Of a DNA stretch of 64,000 nt, positions 1 through 12,967 are shown piece by piece. The notes below the pieces were generated by a model. It was given only the letters and a program-made list of their open reading frames with translations, was not told the origin of the DNA and did no database searches. The stretch comes from Caenorhabditis elegans (taxonomy: Eukaryota > Nematoda > Chromadorea > Rhabditida > Rhabditidae): positions 12,214,001 through 12,278,000 of the forward strand of contig NC_003283.11 of assembly GCF_000002985.6 (NCBI RefSeq), in the 5' to 3' direction. The position numbers were made by a program, and so were the translations under genes. Position 1 is the stretch's first letter; each line of letters starts with the position of its first letter.

Positions 1-3000
1 TTCGGAAGAACGAATACAAGTTCGAATGTCTGCAATTATGGTGTCACAAAATGAATCTTCAATAGTCGATTTGTTAAGTCCATTCAATCCAGATCCACGT
101 CACCGAGTGGTTAAAATAGTGGATGATGCTCGAACAGGAGTATTTATCGATAATGAGAGTGAAATTCGTGTCGAGACCATTGATCAGGCATTATTTTATT
201 TGAATACTGCAGTGGATCATCGAATGATTCGTGAGTTGAAACATGATCTAAATGTCTTATACACAAGTTTCAGAAGACGAGCATACCCATCGAACAAGCC
301 ACGTGTTCATATCACTAAGCTTGTATTCGTATAAAATGGGTGACAAAATGCAAGGAGGACGTCGTCGACTTTGTTTCTTGGATATGGGAATTGGTGAGAG
401 AAATTCAACAAATGGAGGAATGACAATGCCAGCATTAGGGAGTATTCTTTTGGCAATGGTTCAAAGAAATAAACATATTCCATCAAGGTGAGTATTTTGA
501 AGAAATATTTTTTTAAAAAATTGGTCTGCAAATCAAAAGTGTACCTGGAGAAATCTGGAAATACAGCGTTCATAAAACCCTGAATATTCAATTAAAGTAG
601 GAGGACTCGTGAGAATTTTGTTACAATCTACTCACTTTTATTATTTATTACCAAAAAACACAGTTTTGGTGAATTTTAATTTTTCGAGAAAAGTTTAGAG
701 CAATGTGAGAAACAATTGATTTAAAAATCCTAGAAGTTAATCACCAGTCACTGTTTCATCCCCATATTTAAATGGAGCGTTCTAATTTGGCGTCACGTCT
801 GCCTTGTAGGCACTCAAGTAGTCAATTTTTACTAGCTTCTAGTATAAGGAAGATCCATCAGAGTTTCACACATATTCTGCGGTCCTCCCCCAATTTTGTT
901 CATTATGCCCTCTACTTCATCTCAATCAACCTTCATTTACCGGCGGAAAGATTAAGAGAAGATTGTCTAGTCACCCATTTATTTATTACCACTTTTTATT
1001 GAACCAGTTGTCGATGGATCGTTATTTGCGCGCGCGGAAGAAGTAGGAGGTGTGTAGGAGAGGGGCGCCGCGCTCTTCCAACATGGATCCTTCAGGACAC
1101 ATCAAAGAGAAGAGCCGCCCACGAGCCACACGAGGGATTAGATGAATTGGTGTCTTTTTTTATTTCACTGTTGAGAGATGGTACCTCCTGATGTTTTTGG
1201 TAGAGACAGGAAGAGGCGGTGAAGTGATGACATTTTCAATGAAAAAAAGAGAAAGCAGGGGAAGGGGAATGATGAATATAAAAATCGGGGGATTGTAAGA
1301 GTAATGAGAACAGGAAGGTGGACAATGAAAAAAAAAAACATCTCAATTGTTTTATTGCAAGTAGTTGTAATATTTCAACTCGAAAAGTTTAAATATTCAA
1401 AATTTGTCCAACTTTTTGCATAAGAAATGACCAATTAATCAATCCATATGCTTTTGTCGGTGAATCTTGCGTTTCCGGTCACCGCCTTCAAAAGTTGCTT
1501 GGGCATGCTCCCTTGGGAACGAAATGAATTTTATTTTTCTTTTGACTATCCTCCTTTTCCTTCTTTTTGAATTCTTCGTACCGAGAGAATAAATAACAAA
1601 TTGCTGCCGCTTCTGCAGAAATAGAGCAGTGGTTCTTAGGGAATTGAAAGTTTGACAAGTGTTAGAATGTGTCAAAGTAGAAGATGTTAAAATGAAATTT
1701 TTCCTTTTTTACAGGGACTCGTCAGTGTGTCAACTCATCCGATGTGCATTGAGTACGTCAAGATTCACGACGTTCGTTTTTTCATTTGGTGCCAAGAGTG
1801 ACGATAACGAGAACATTGCACATTTGGCTTGTAAAATCGCAAGGACTCGAGCAAAGAGTATGGTTGGACATGGAAGGAAGTCATCAGGGGTGAGTTTGAA
1901 AACATCAGTTCAGATAATTTATTACTGCTCGCATAATAAAGGTTTTTGAAAACTATTTTAAATTTAAGAATGGCAATATTTCAAAAATACAACAATTCTG
2001 AGAATTTATCCAAAAGCTTGACATTTGACAACTGTTTGCCAACTTACCGAAAATTTCACTGCAAATTTCAAAAGTATACAAGTTTTTGGAACATTGTATT
2101 CTTTCGTATTTTGAAGAAAATATTCCTACTACTAGTTAAATATTCTTACAATATTCCTACATTTTATTTTCTCTCACGGCACTCTCAAAAAATTCCTAGC
2201 GCTCAGTATTTGATCTGGTTGAATTTGGGGAAGTACTGTGCAAAGATATTTTTTTAATAGAAAACTACGATTTTGTAGGCTACTTTTTATCATTCTTTGA
2301 CCTTTTTCCTCGGTCTCACTTTACGGTAAAATCCGGTCCACCTCTAGCATAACCTAAATATTAATATCGCTGCCGCAAACATAATACCATAATCGAAATT
2401 TGATCCTCTTTGTATGAATTCTTGTATATTGTATATTTACAAAGAAAAAACAACCGGCACTTCTTCCGCATTTTTTCTTCATTTTTAACATTCAGATATT
2501 TTTTTTTATTTAAAAAAATTGAAATTCTAATTTCAGACAATGTCAACTGGAACAATGGAATCAAATTCTTCATCATGTGGAACAACTACAATCACACCGG
2601 GAGGCACTCCTAGAACACAACGAAGATTTGAATTAGAATCCGGATCAGAGCTAAGTGCAGCTGAAACTGTGATATTCTTGGGTCCGAATTCCTCAAGAAC
2701 AGCATCACCAGCTTCCACAACAAGTGAGTTTGAAAAAATCTTCGGGATGTGGGTAAAGAAGATTAATCGACTGAGATCTGATTTACGAGCCGCCCGCATT
2801 TTTTTTACGCTCGTTCGCATCGATATCTTCTCCCATCATTATCATCGTTAGTTTACGGAAGCCACCACTTCAAGGAATATAGTTTTCTTTTTTCAAGATT
2901 TTTGAAAATTTCGCGGCCAGTTTCACATTTGGGATTTTTCTTAACACTTGTACATTAAAATTAATTAAAATGTTTTTGTTAAACGATTTTTTAAGCACTA

Positions 3001-6000
3001 TACCCCCGCGTTTAAGATTTTTCATATATATTGATGTCTATATAACCCATTTCTGATAATAGATGTTTGATAATTTAAGTATTTTTACGAAATAACCAAA
3101 ATTGAAAGTATATCACAAGCAAGCAGAAGACCGATTTAATGTATTCATTATTTCAGATATATTTTCGATTGTTTTGGAATTTCTGAAAATAAGGTCACAT
3201 GTTTTTGATTAAGTGCGAAAATCCTACCTTCTAACTTAAATATTTACACCGACATGGTGCTAATTGTTCGGTTTCTTTGGCATTTGTTTAATTACTGGTT
3301 AATCAAGTATTTTAGATTTGTAAGTAGTTTCTCATAGGTTTAACCAAGGGCCACTGAAAAATAAAAAAAAAGTGACACGAGGAAACCATGATCAATCATT
3401 TCTCATTTCTCAGTTCTTCTTGTTTCTCGGTGAGAAGCTCTTGGCGTGGAGCAAGAAGACACCCGGTTGTCACATATTTTTGTTACCCTCTTTCATTTCA
3501 TTCGACATTGTTTCCGTTTTTCTTTAGAAGAAACATTTTAATTAAGGTTTTGAGGTTATTTGGACAGTTTTTTGAATAATTTAAGTGGTGGTACGCTTTT
3601 TTACAAACCCTGTAGTCATTTTTTTACAAACCCTGTAGTCATTTTATTTACAAACCCTGTAGTCATTTTGTTTTAAATTGCGGTCGGTCATAATACTCAG
3701 CCATAGTAGTAATGATGTAAGCTAGAAAAAACTACGAGCATAAAATTTTTTCAACATATTTTGTCAGTTAACAAACTTTTGATAAATCCAAAGATAGTAT
3801 AAGCTGCCAACATTGATGATATGCAAGACTATTATAGGAAATACAATATATACTAACTGAAATATCCACAACTCAATCAATATATGTACAGTGGTTGCCA
3901 AAAGTATATGCGTTTTTGGTTTTTTGCTAATTCTTCATAATTTTCAAATGAGTATAACTCACAAACTAAGCACTTTGGAGAGAAAAGTTTAACTGATAAA
4001 CTGTTGCTTAGAATCTTGTCTTCATGTTAACACATGATCCAACATTTCAAAAAATTCAGGTCAAGAGATACAGCGGGAGACACCTCGCGAGTCCATTTTT
4101 GGCTATTTCTCTTGAAACGCCTGTAGCTCGAGAATGAGAAGTTTTCATGAGAAAAGTTTTAGTAATAAAATAATATGCAAATATTTCTCTATCACATGCA
4201 TATAGTCGTTTTTTAATCGAACAACCGGCAGAATAGAGCTGTAAGTTTAAACACGCGCTTCTCAAAGCACCGATTTGACCAACTGTTTAAAAACCAGGAC
4301 ATGTTTTTCAAAAATATATTTCTGTTTATATATTTTGACTAACTAATTGTATAGTTGAATTTTATTTACATTTCAACTAAAAAGCAAGTATTAGAAAAAT
4401 TTAACCACCATTTTTACAAATTGTTCCCGACGAGTGCTGGTACTCCGCGTGTTTATACTTACAGTTCTATTCTACAGATTGTTTGATTGAAAAACAACTA
4501 ACTGCATGTGATAGAAAAATATTTGCAGATTATATATATATATAATCTATTTTATATTATATTTTATTTATTTTTTTTTAAAAGATTTTTATTACTAAAA
4601 CTTCTCATTCTCGAGCTACAGGCGTTTCAAGAGAAAAAGCCAAAAATGGACTCGCGAGGTATCGCCCGCTGTATCTCTTGACCTGAATTTTTTGAAATGT
4701 TTGTTTATGTGTTAACATGAAGACAAGATTCTAAACAACAGTTTATCAGTTAAACTTTTCTCTCCAAAGTGCTTAGTTTGTGAGTTATACTCATTTGAAA
4801 ATTATGAAGAATTTGCAAAAAACCAAAAACGCATATACTTTTGGCAACCACTGTATGTACATATCTATTTGCTATGTACTTTCTATAAAACGCATCAAGC
4901 ATCGACATTATTTGAAAATACAAATCTGTGACATGAGATTCGACCTGATGACTTGTTTTTGCTTTACTCCATAAGTTTTTTCTCTGAAGTAACACGTGAT
5001 CCCTATTCCAATTCAATAAATCTATCAGATTTACAATAAGCAGTTCCATGTGTTCCAAATTCTCTCGTCCCGTTCTAAAAACCAAGAACTCGGTCGCCCC
5101 GCCATCCTACTCGTGCAATTCGAAAGCTATAAAAACAGAGTATTGGCTGTTAAAGTTAGATCAAGTAGTAGCAATAGTAGTACTCGATAGCTAGATCGAA
5201 CACAACATAACCATAAAATTGGCCGCCGCTGTCTTCTTTCAATCAGATGCTCAAAGAGATTGCCTGCTAGATATTGAGATACGATAGAGACCAAGGAAAA
5301 TTGGCGGTAAATCGTTCAAGGAGGTCGGCCCTTCCCCCTTTTTTCTCTTGATTGTAAACATTCTGGCCACCTAAAAGGTCCGGTGCACAGACGCCTCCCA
5401 GCCAACCCCTCATAAAACACCTCTCTCCCGGCTCATCTCTGCTCGGCAGATTAGAGAGTTGCGCGAGAAGAACGGTATTAGACTGTCGGCTGCCTTTTTT
5501 TATTCGCACTTTCCCAATACTTTCTGGTTTAATACTATGTTGCTTTTTGAGAGGTCACACTCTCACTTCATACAAGGTAATTTGATTTATTTCTTCGAAT
5601 TTTCGTGTTTTTGAAATGAATTTAAATCTTACTTTGAATCTAATTTTCAAACACTCTTACGTTTTTTCTAAAATTTAGATTCCTATGACTTAAAGTTAAA
5701 TTTAACCAAGTTTCAATGTTACTTTGATTAGAAATAAATGGAAAACAATTTTCGGGTATTCACGAGTTTAATATTCGAATGCAAATCAAAAAGTTTTTTA
5801 TAAATATTCAAAACATTATTTTTGGGCCTGAAATTCAACTGCATTTTTCTTCTTCAAAAATCAAAATATACTCATGTTCCAAAAAAAGCTTTCAAACTAA
5901 CGTGATCCTATTTCTTCGATAAATACATAATTTTCAGTGCCATTTACACCTACATCGATACGACCTCTTCATCGAACGACACGAAATCACAGCGGAGTCG

Positions 6001-9000
6001 AGGCGTTGAGCAAGCCGTTGAGTGTTGAGACAAAGGTATGTATTTTAAAATTATTTTTCAAAGACCTGCTTTAAATTAAATTAATTATGTAAGACCTCAT
6101 TTCCCTATAAGTGTTAAAATCGATACATTTTTGTGTTGTGGTACTAGAGAACCACTAAAAGCCAATATGGTCAGTTGTTCAAGCTTTTGTTTGTCGGTAG
6201 CTCTTTGATTCAAATGATACATTTCTATGTCAACAATCCCGTTGGCCATTGTTTCTATATAAAGTGCCTTGGACCATCCTCTTACAATCCTTCCTGTGTT
6301 CACATGAAGCGGAAGAGCATCACCCTCTCACCTATAGAAACGTGTCGAAGAGTGTGCTCCGCGCGAAAAAGAAGGAGATCTAATTAAGTGAGAGCAAACA
6401 TGTGCGGAAGAATCAGAAGCAAAATAGACAGATTCCAAGAGAGATGATGCTGCACATGTGTAGGCAAAACACTGTGAAATGAAAGAAATTGGATACCTGT
6501 GCTCAATCGGCTTTGTTTTTAAGGATTTTTATGATACTATGTAGTTTTTATGAATGTATCTACATCATGTTTTTCCATGAGACAATGCAAATAATAATAA
6601 TAATACGTATGCAACAATGTTTGCACATACCTCTCTTTCAAGTCTTTTTTCGGACCACACGAAATCTCTGTAAATTGATACTCTTCATCATGTCATAGTA
6701 TAACTTTTTGAGCTGACAGTGAGTACTAGCTATTCAGAAAAAGTCACTTGTACCATTTCTCGTTCTCAAAAATTTCTATCTGGTTTATTTTTAACTTTGA
6801 TATTCCGAAAACACATCATATTTTTAGTGTAAAATAATCTTTTTATGATGTTGATTCAAATTTTTAGCTAAAGATATGACTTGTTATCTGTCATTTAATT
6901 ACGCAATGCTCATAAATTTTGCACACCGTTTTCTTCTCGAGACCACCCATAAAAGTCGTGGGTGGCGCAACCAGAAATACTGTCGGCCCGTTTGATCCTG
7001 TCGTACCGCCCGCAATTTTATCTTTCCATACTTTTTTCTCACAACGTCACACCTGTTATGCTTTTCTGATTTTTTATATCTTGTTATCGTTTGGCGGAGC
7101 ACATATTGGCACGAATCCATTGGTTGCAGTCTCTGTCCAAATGATGTTCTAGTAGGTCATTTGGAATGTAATATAAACTGGTGTTGGTGCAAACTGGTGA
7201 AAAGTGAAGGGGGCGACCTCATTTTCTTCTCGACCGCCGTGCCAAATGTAAACAATTTGTCTCCGTACTATGTACATCCGATGATGATTTGCACTTTTGA
7301 ATTAAAATTTTGGAAGGCGGAGCTATGCGGAAACAACGAATGTGGACAGCAGTAGTAGCCGCTCCTTATTGCCAATAATTTTGTATTATTAGGCTAGTCA
7401 TAAACCTTCAAAGATCCTTTCCAACAATACCATCAACCTAATTTCCTTAAATTTCAACTAGTAGATGTGTTCTTCGTTGCAAAATGTCCACTTTTAAATT
7501 TCAAAACTTAAACCTTAAACCTAGTAGGTGAAGAGATTTTTCAACAAAAAATCACTAGCCAAATCTTTAAAACAAAAGTGAAATTTGTTAATTTTCGCAA
7601 AACTAGTTTGCTCTAACAACAATTTTTTGAAAAAATTCAAAAAAAAACCCGTCAATGCCAAAATTGTCAACTGCCGCACAGCACTTTGTCCGTCCAATGT
7701 GCACCAATATTTAGTGCACATTTTACAAATTGATCCTTCCCTGAACTCTGGTCAATCAGTAAACTTATAGGGCTGTCCTGTAAAACTTCTTTACGACACC
7801 CATTTCCATACACATGGACAGTCCCATTGCATGACACAAACATCCACCAATCGTAAACTTGTAGAACTTGATAGGCCATAACTGTTTCCGATACTTTCGC
7901 CAGGCGTCTCGAACAATCTAATATTCCTTCAATGTCTCACTTTTTCACGGTTTTAAAGTTTTTAAACTTCTGCTTATTTCTATTAGAACTGCTCTTTTAA
8001 AACACTCGGTCATTTTTTTAAACTCCAAAAGACTAAAATGACCATAACTATTGAACTAATGGATCATCGGTTTCAACATTATTCTTATTGCTTTCAAAAT
8101 CATAAAACTAGAAGTTATCACCAATAAAAGCGCCTTGCAGAGCTCTCCAACACACAACTGCCACGACGGTTGTATTCATTCAATCCCTCCCATGCTCCGT
8201 GGACACACGCCATTCCTCTCTGCATCACTGAAACTGTACGACGAGTTGTGCTCTCCGCCAAGTTCATCTCGAGCATCTCCAGCTCCTCCAGCAGCGTTCG
8301 GTGGTAAAACTTCAGAGGTGAGGAATTTTCGTTTAGGGAATTAGGTGTCATATCATGAGCCTTTGGAAATTAGAGAAATGGTGTCCGATGACAAGAAAAG
8401 GTGACACTGAGTGGTACGTCATAACAAACCTTCAAGCTTGTCTGGATGTCCAGGTTTCCTTAGCACATTGACAGAAAAAAACAGAGCATTAGTTCCAATA
8501 ATAATTTTTACTTCCTGTCGATTGGATTTCTAGTCGTTTATAATTTAGTTTTGATAAATCTGATAAATTTGCAAACATTTGCAAAAGCTTGTATCTCATA
8601 ATATTTGTTTTCAGAAACGCGAAGACTTTGGTATCATGATTGCCCAACCAAGTATTCCTCTAATGAAAGCTAAATCTAAGTGAGTTCTTTTTTTTTAAAT
8701 TTTATTCAATTACCTGTCTAAAAGTGAGTGCAAATTTACGATTCTAGAACCATTTAAAATCTTCCAACTTCCGTCTGATCCTCCCTTTCTCCACACCTTC
8801 TCTCTATGAGACAGCTGATAAGTTGAAAGATGAATCAAAATCAGCTCGATCATCACCACTATTAAGTCTGTCAAGCACCCAATTCTCATATATCTTTATA
8901 TCTCAATGTTAGAGTGCTCTTGCTTGTTCTATTTCTATTGCACACTAACACACATTCCATTCGTTTCACACAAATGCATTTCGTCTCGTTTCACTTTCGA

Positions 9001-11741
9001 ACCGAACACACGGCACCGCGTCATTTCGTCAGCCGGGTGGCATCACGTAAGTGTGAGAGCACCCGCTGGCGAATTATTCTTCTCATTTAAATCTTCTGAG
9101 GACAACAAAAATCAGCATCCTCTACAATCACCATCATGCCTCAAACTTCTGCATTATTCGAGATCCGAAGATCTCAAATCACTTTTATGGAATATTTTAA
9201 GTATACCTGGCAGAGACTGATGTAATTATTATTTTGATGCATGGTTGATTAATTTTTATGTTCTAGGTTCAGAATTCTAACAAAAAATAGGTGAAATGCC
9301 AAGAGCTTTCTTCCAAATTACTCCCAATCCCCAAAAAATTGAAAAACAATTGTTTCGTTAGATATTTTTTTTGCATCAAAACGTATTTATGTTTTTAACA
9401 TTATAATATTTAGGAATAATTAAAGTTGTTTCATTTCATACATCTTTTGAATTATTAAGATTCTACTCTAATCGGGATATCGGGGTAGATCGGGGTAGAA
9501 TTTCGGGCACAAATGCCTTATACTGTCCAATTCAATTCTTGACCCTTTTGGACATTTTAGATCATATTTTTCTCAGCTTAACCAAATTATTCAGTTGTTT
9601 CCAGACAATTCTAACACTATTTTGAGCAATGTAAAGTACATAAAAACGACAGCTCGCCATACTGTGACTGCAAGAAATATGGTTTAATAAATAAAAATAC
9701 TCCAATTTCAATTTTTCCACCATATATTTGTTTTGCAGGTATAACTTGGACGATGGTAAAATGAAACAAATAATGCAATGGATGGAAACATCAGAAGCAC
9801 CTCCGATCCTCTTTTCATCTCCTTGCTATGAGAATTCAGCCACAAGTGTTGAAGAACTCCGTGAATGTGTTGGAATTCTTTCTCATCCTTTAGAAGATAT
9901 TATTGAACAGGAAGAAGAATCAATGCGAACTTCAACAGCAACAACAGGCGGGTCTAAAAAAGATCATCCTCTTCGAATTTTGAGCAAACAGGATCTAAAC
10001 GTAGAACCAGAGATAAAAGATAAAGTGAGTTCTTCTTCTTCTTCTTTTTGTTTTTAGTGTAAGGGAAAATAAAACCAGTTGGCATTTCAACCTTTCTTAC
10101 AAATTGCAATTACAGCAAGAAGAAAACGAACTGGAACTCGTGATGGCTGCTTCTCTATCTTCAATGCGTTCTCATGATATTCTAGCAAAGTTGGAAGCGA
10201 TGCGAAACGCCCAAAATGGAAACTCTGTTCAAAATATTGGAAATTCTCAATCAAATACTGATATGGATGTTTCTGAAATGGATGTTTACCGGAGAGCAAG
10301 CCATTTGGAAGAATATGCAATGCAAAGAGTTCGAGAAATTGAGGAAAATAAATTGAAGAATAAGAAGAAAATTAAATTAGGATTGAACTGTTGTCAGCAG
10401 CAAAGCATGATTTCATCGGGCAGTACTGTTGTTGATTGGAGCCAAATTGAACGAAAAAAGTGAGTTTGAAAAATTAATTTGTTTAAAAAACAGTTATCAA
10501 TGTCATATCAAAATTGTTTAGTTTTCTCAATTGTTTCAAAAAAACTCTTTTCAGAGAAAAAGAGCGAGAAGTTCATGAAGAAGAAATGCGAAAAGAAATG
10601 TTAAGAGAACGGCGAGCGAAACTAAAAATCACCGAACTTGAAATCAAACGAGAACGTAATTTAATTGACAAAGAACTTGATGATAAAAAGGGAATTGCCA
10701 ATTCAATTGCACGTCAACTCCAACACTTCTCTCTATCACCATGTCGTGGAGGACGTACTCATCGATCAGTGTCCACACATCGAATTGATCCACCAAATGC
10801 TTCTCTTCCTTCTACTCCAACTATGTCACATAAAAAGGTTATCGGAGGAAGTTTAGCTAAACTCTCAGCGTCAGGAGCATCTGGATCTACTGGAGCTCCA
10901 CCATCTCCTGCTCTTGGGTACCATCAGAGCTTACCAAGACACTCGAAACTTCCAACATCAGTCAATGGGCGACGTGCTTCTGCAGAAAGAGAAAGAAAAT
11001 CAAATAAGGCCTCAAGAAATTCCTGTTCCAAAGAAAGAAAGATCAGTGGAAGTAAAGAAGAACTCCAATGGAGAAGTCCTTATGCTCAAATGACGTCACC
11101 GAAATCATATGGTGGACCTGGTACCTCATCATCAGGAAGAGGGTCTAGTGCCCCTGGCTCTGATTTTGAAACTCCAGTGGTTTCTACAACTGAAAAATCT
11201 GCAAATGGAACAATTCCGAGATCGAAGAGACAAAGCTATTCGGCTTCATCTGGATACGAGTCAGCAAATGATTATCATATTTATTGTAAGTTTGTGTCTT
11301 ATTTTGAAATTTATTTTCCTAACTGTCATACACTTCCAGCAACGACAAACAAGAAACCTCACATTCTTGACAAAAAACGAAACGAAGAAAAACTTTCACT
11401 TGTACGGCAGGCCGATGAGATTCGTCATCGACAGTGGCAACTGAAAAAAGAACTCGAAGAAGCGAAAAGAGCTATTGGACAGGAAGATGATGCAAAGTGA
11501 GTACTTCGTTCAAATTTAAAAATAATTTTGGAAATTATTCTCCCGAAATAACTATAAAACTGTGTTTAATTAAAAAAGGAACAGTATTATTTTCAGAATG
11601 ATCGCGAATTCAAGTGACCAGAGACTAAACGGGTTAAGTCGAACGACAATGATTGATGCGATGCTTCAAGAAAATCGAATTCTTGAGAAGCGGCTAGTTG
11701 CATGTCGAAATCATTCAATGCTGGTTACCACTTTCATTTAG
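1..11741 (+). CDS. vab-8: VAB-8 kinesin-like protein, 3' portion (5' end outside window)
   Basis: VAB-8 guides posteriorly directed cell and axon migration; the long form has an N-terminal kinesin-like domain and a short form lacks it (known of the gene). Exons rebuilt by splice phase: 1-230, 274-487, 1715-1889, 2537-2723, 5938-6035, 8141-8317, 8615-8679, 9739-10024, 10116-10459, 10555-11285, 11340-11496, 11598-11741 (stop TAG at 11739). All phases match. The first three exons encode the end of a kinesin fold: the switch I region reads [12 protein letters not shown] and the switch II region [11 protein letters not shown], so the usual SSRSH and DLAGSE motifs are degraded. The C-terminal half is low complexity, rich in Ser, Gly, Lys and Arg, with charged helical stretches (for example [15 protein letters not shown]), so coiled-coil is likely. 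The 3.2-kb intron 2724-5937 and the following ones could house the promoter of the motorless form. Identity is very likely; exon 5938-6035 is inferred mainly from phase and signals. Confidence 0.88.
3597..3669. repeat. Three-copy tandem repeat, 23-24 bp period
   Basis: The core acaaaccctgtagtcat occurs at 3603-3619, 3626-3642 and 3650-3666. The copies are separated by T-rich spacers of slightly different composition. It lies in a vab-8 intron. Confidence 0.9.
3889..4853. mobile_element. Non-autonomous Tc1/mariner-type inverted-repeat element (965 bp)
   Basis: The element begins cagtggttgccaaaagtata and ends with its reverse complement, flanked on both sides by TA (3887-3888 and 4854-4855), the target duplication of Tc1/mariner elements. 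The inverted arms are long: about 270 bp (3889-4160 against 4585-4853) match almost perfectly, apart from small differences such as cacctcgcgag versus tacctcgcgag. The middle (about 4160-4585) is less symmetric but also partly palindromic. No transposase reading frame is present, so it is a MITE-like or fold-back derivative that needs a transposase elsewhere. Family assignment rests only on the TA duplication and CAGTG terminus. Confidence 0.88.
8974..9046 (+). other. Possible alternative first exon of vab-8 (short form)
   Basis: An ATG at 8974 opens a frame that runs to a strong donor, catcac|gtaagtgt, at 9046/9047, inside the vab-8 intron 8680-9738. Its phase (1) does not match the next constitutive exon at 9739 (which needs 2 bases). 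It could therefore serve only as 5' UTR or use another downstream exon. The donor and pyrimidine-rich surroundings are seen; the role is a guess. Confidence 0.25.
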
Positions 11742-11910
11742 ATCATTTCTTCTTCTTCCATTTACAAATCCCCCCGAATCAACCAGGTGTTCTCTTTTCC
11801 CCAGTATTTCATTGTTTCCAAACCGATCAATAATCATTTTATGTGATTGTATGTGCATAAGTTGAATCAAATTGTATTGATATAAATGTTATCAAATTTA
11901 CTTGGTAATT

Positions 11911-11916
11911 AATAAA
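11911..11916 (+). terminator. Poly(A) signal AATAAA for vab-8
   Basis: AATAAA lies 170 bp after the vab-8 stop codon, in AT-rich sequence, and is the first canonical signal downstream. Confidence 0.7.
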
Positions 11917-12830
11917 CAAGTATACAACTTTGAATATTCAGATATTTTTATTTTCTCATAAATCCGTATTGTCATTATTAGATTTAACCTTTAATCTAGA
12001 CCAGATCATTCTTGTAACGAAATCACAGAATTCAGGGTTGTTCATCAAACATAGACGCTTCCAATAGCTTTAAATTGTTGATTATTCTGTGAAAAAGGTT
12101 GTTTCAGCCAAATTTTCCCGAACTTCTGGCAAGGAAAGTATTCGGATTTATTCCTGGACTTCCAAACAAAATTTATTTGAAAGAACAATTCTCAATTGAG
12201 TTAGCTCCATAAGAGCACTTAACCAAAAAAAGCCGATCGAAAAATGTTTCAGGCTATTTTTCGATCGAAGTAAATTATTCGAATAGCTTTTTAGAAATCC
12301 TTTAGGTTTTCTAAAAAGCTATTTGAATAATTTATATATAATTTTGATTTTAGAATGTTTTGTGAACTTGTAAACAAGTTTAGATGATTTTAAGACGTTT
12401 TATTTTTACGAAATAAAAATCTGAATCTGCATTTTTAAATCTGCATTTAAATCTGCATTTTTTTAAATCTGAAAATGATACACCAGATAGACCATCGAAT
12501 AAAATTACTTTACTAACTGTCAATCGTCGTTAACGAACGTTTGTTCATTCTGCAGTGCCCATACATTGCATATGTAAATAAAGAGAGGTTCTCATTTTCT
12601 CCATAGCTCCATAATGCCATCAATTAAAATTTGATTTGATACAACTTTTTTGTAACTGTACTGTTATGAAGTGCTTCATTGCAAATTGATTTTTTCTTCC
12701 AATACTTCATAAAACACCCAACTGTTCAAAGCTCCAAAATGTCTTGGTACCCTTTTAATCTTTCAAAAAACAAATTAACATGTCTAGCAATTATTCTGAA
12801 GGTTTGAAATAAAAAGTTCAGTTCACACTG
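11917..12830. other. Convergent intergenic region vab-8 / myo-3
   Basis: About 0.9 kb of AT-rich DNA between two 3' ends. It holds no open frame of coding character. It contains two adjacent hairpins (12235-12266 and 12271-12333). Confidence 0.7.
12235..12333. repeat. Two adjacent hairpin-forming inverted repeats
   Basis: The first is perfect: gatcgaaaaat (12235-12245), a 10-nt loop, then its complement at 12256-12266. The second has arms of about 26 bp (12271-12297 and about 12308-12333; aattattcgaatagcttttt against its complement with one mismatch) around a 10-nt loop. They sit between the 3' ends of vab-8 and myo-3. Confidence 0.85.
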
Positions 12831-12840
12831 TTTATTTATT
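12831..12840 (-). terminator. Poly(A) signals for myo-3
   Basis: The + strand tttatttatt gives two overlapping AATAAA hexamers on the - strand, about 130 bp after the myo-3 stop codon. Confidence 0.7.
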
Positions 12841-12967
12841 ATAAATGAGAAATTTGGGAAGGAATCAGGAAATGTAAGCGGGTCAAAAATAATGATGTCT
12901 TGAACAATTGATCATATTTTTGTACAGAGAATATAATACTTTTGGATATGAAATTTAGGCATTCAGT

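Larger units (their letters stand above)
2724..5937 (+). other. Large vab-8 intron
   Basis: A 3.2-kb intron between phase-matched exons. It holds a 23-24 bp tandem repeat (3597-3669) and a 965-bp inverted-repeat element (3889-4853). After the element there is more GC-rich DNA with a TATA-like ctataaaaac near 5128. That part (about 5080-5540) is a candidate internal promoter for the short vab-8 transcript, which is inference only. I see no other coding exon in it. Confidence 0.6.

Noticed and set aside
751-758. CTGTTTCA word resembling the upstream motif of 21U-RNA genes
   Set aside because: A single 8-mer match is expected by chance, and the known 21U clusters are on chromosome IV.
6097-6387. 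Open frames near 6100-6390 in a vab-8 intron
   Set aside because: Low-complexity sequence with a stop just before a donor-like GT; no phase-compatible acceptor, so not an exon.
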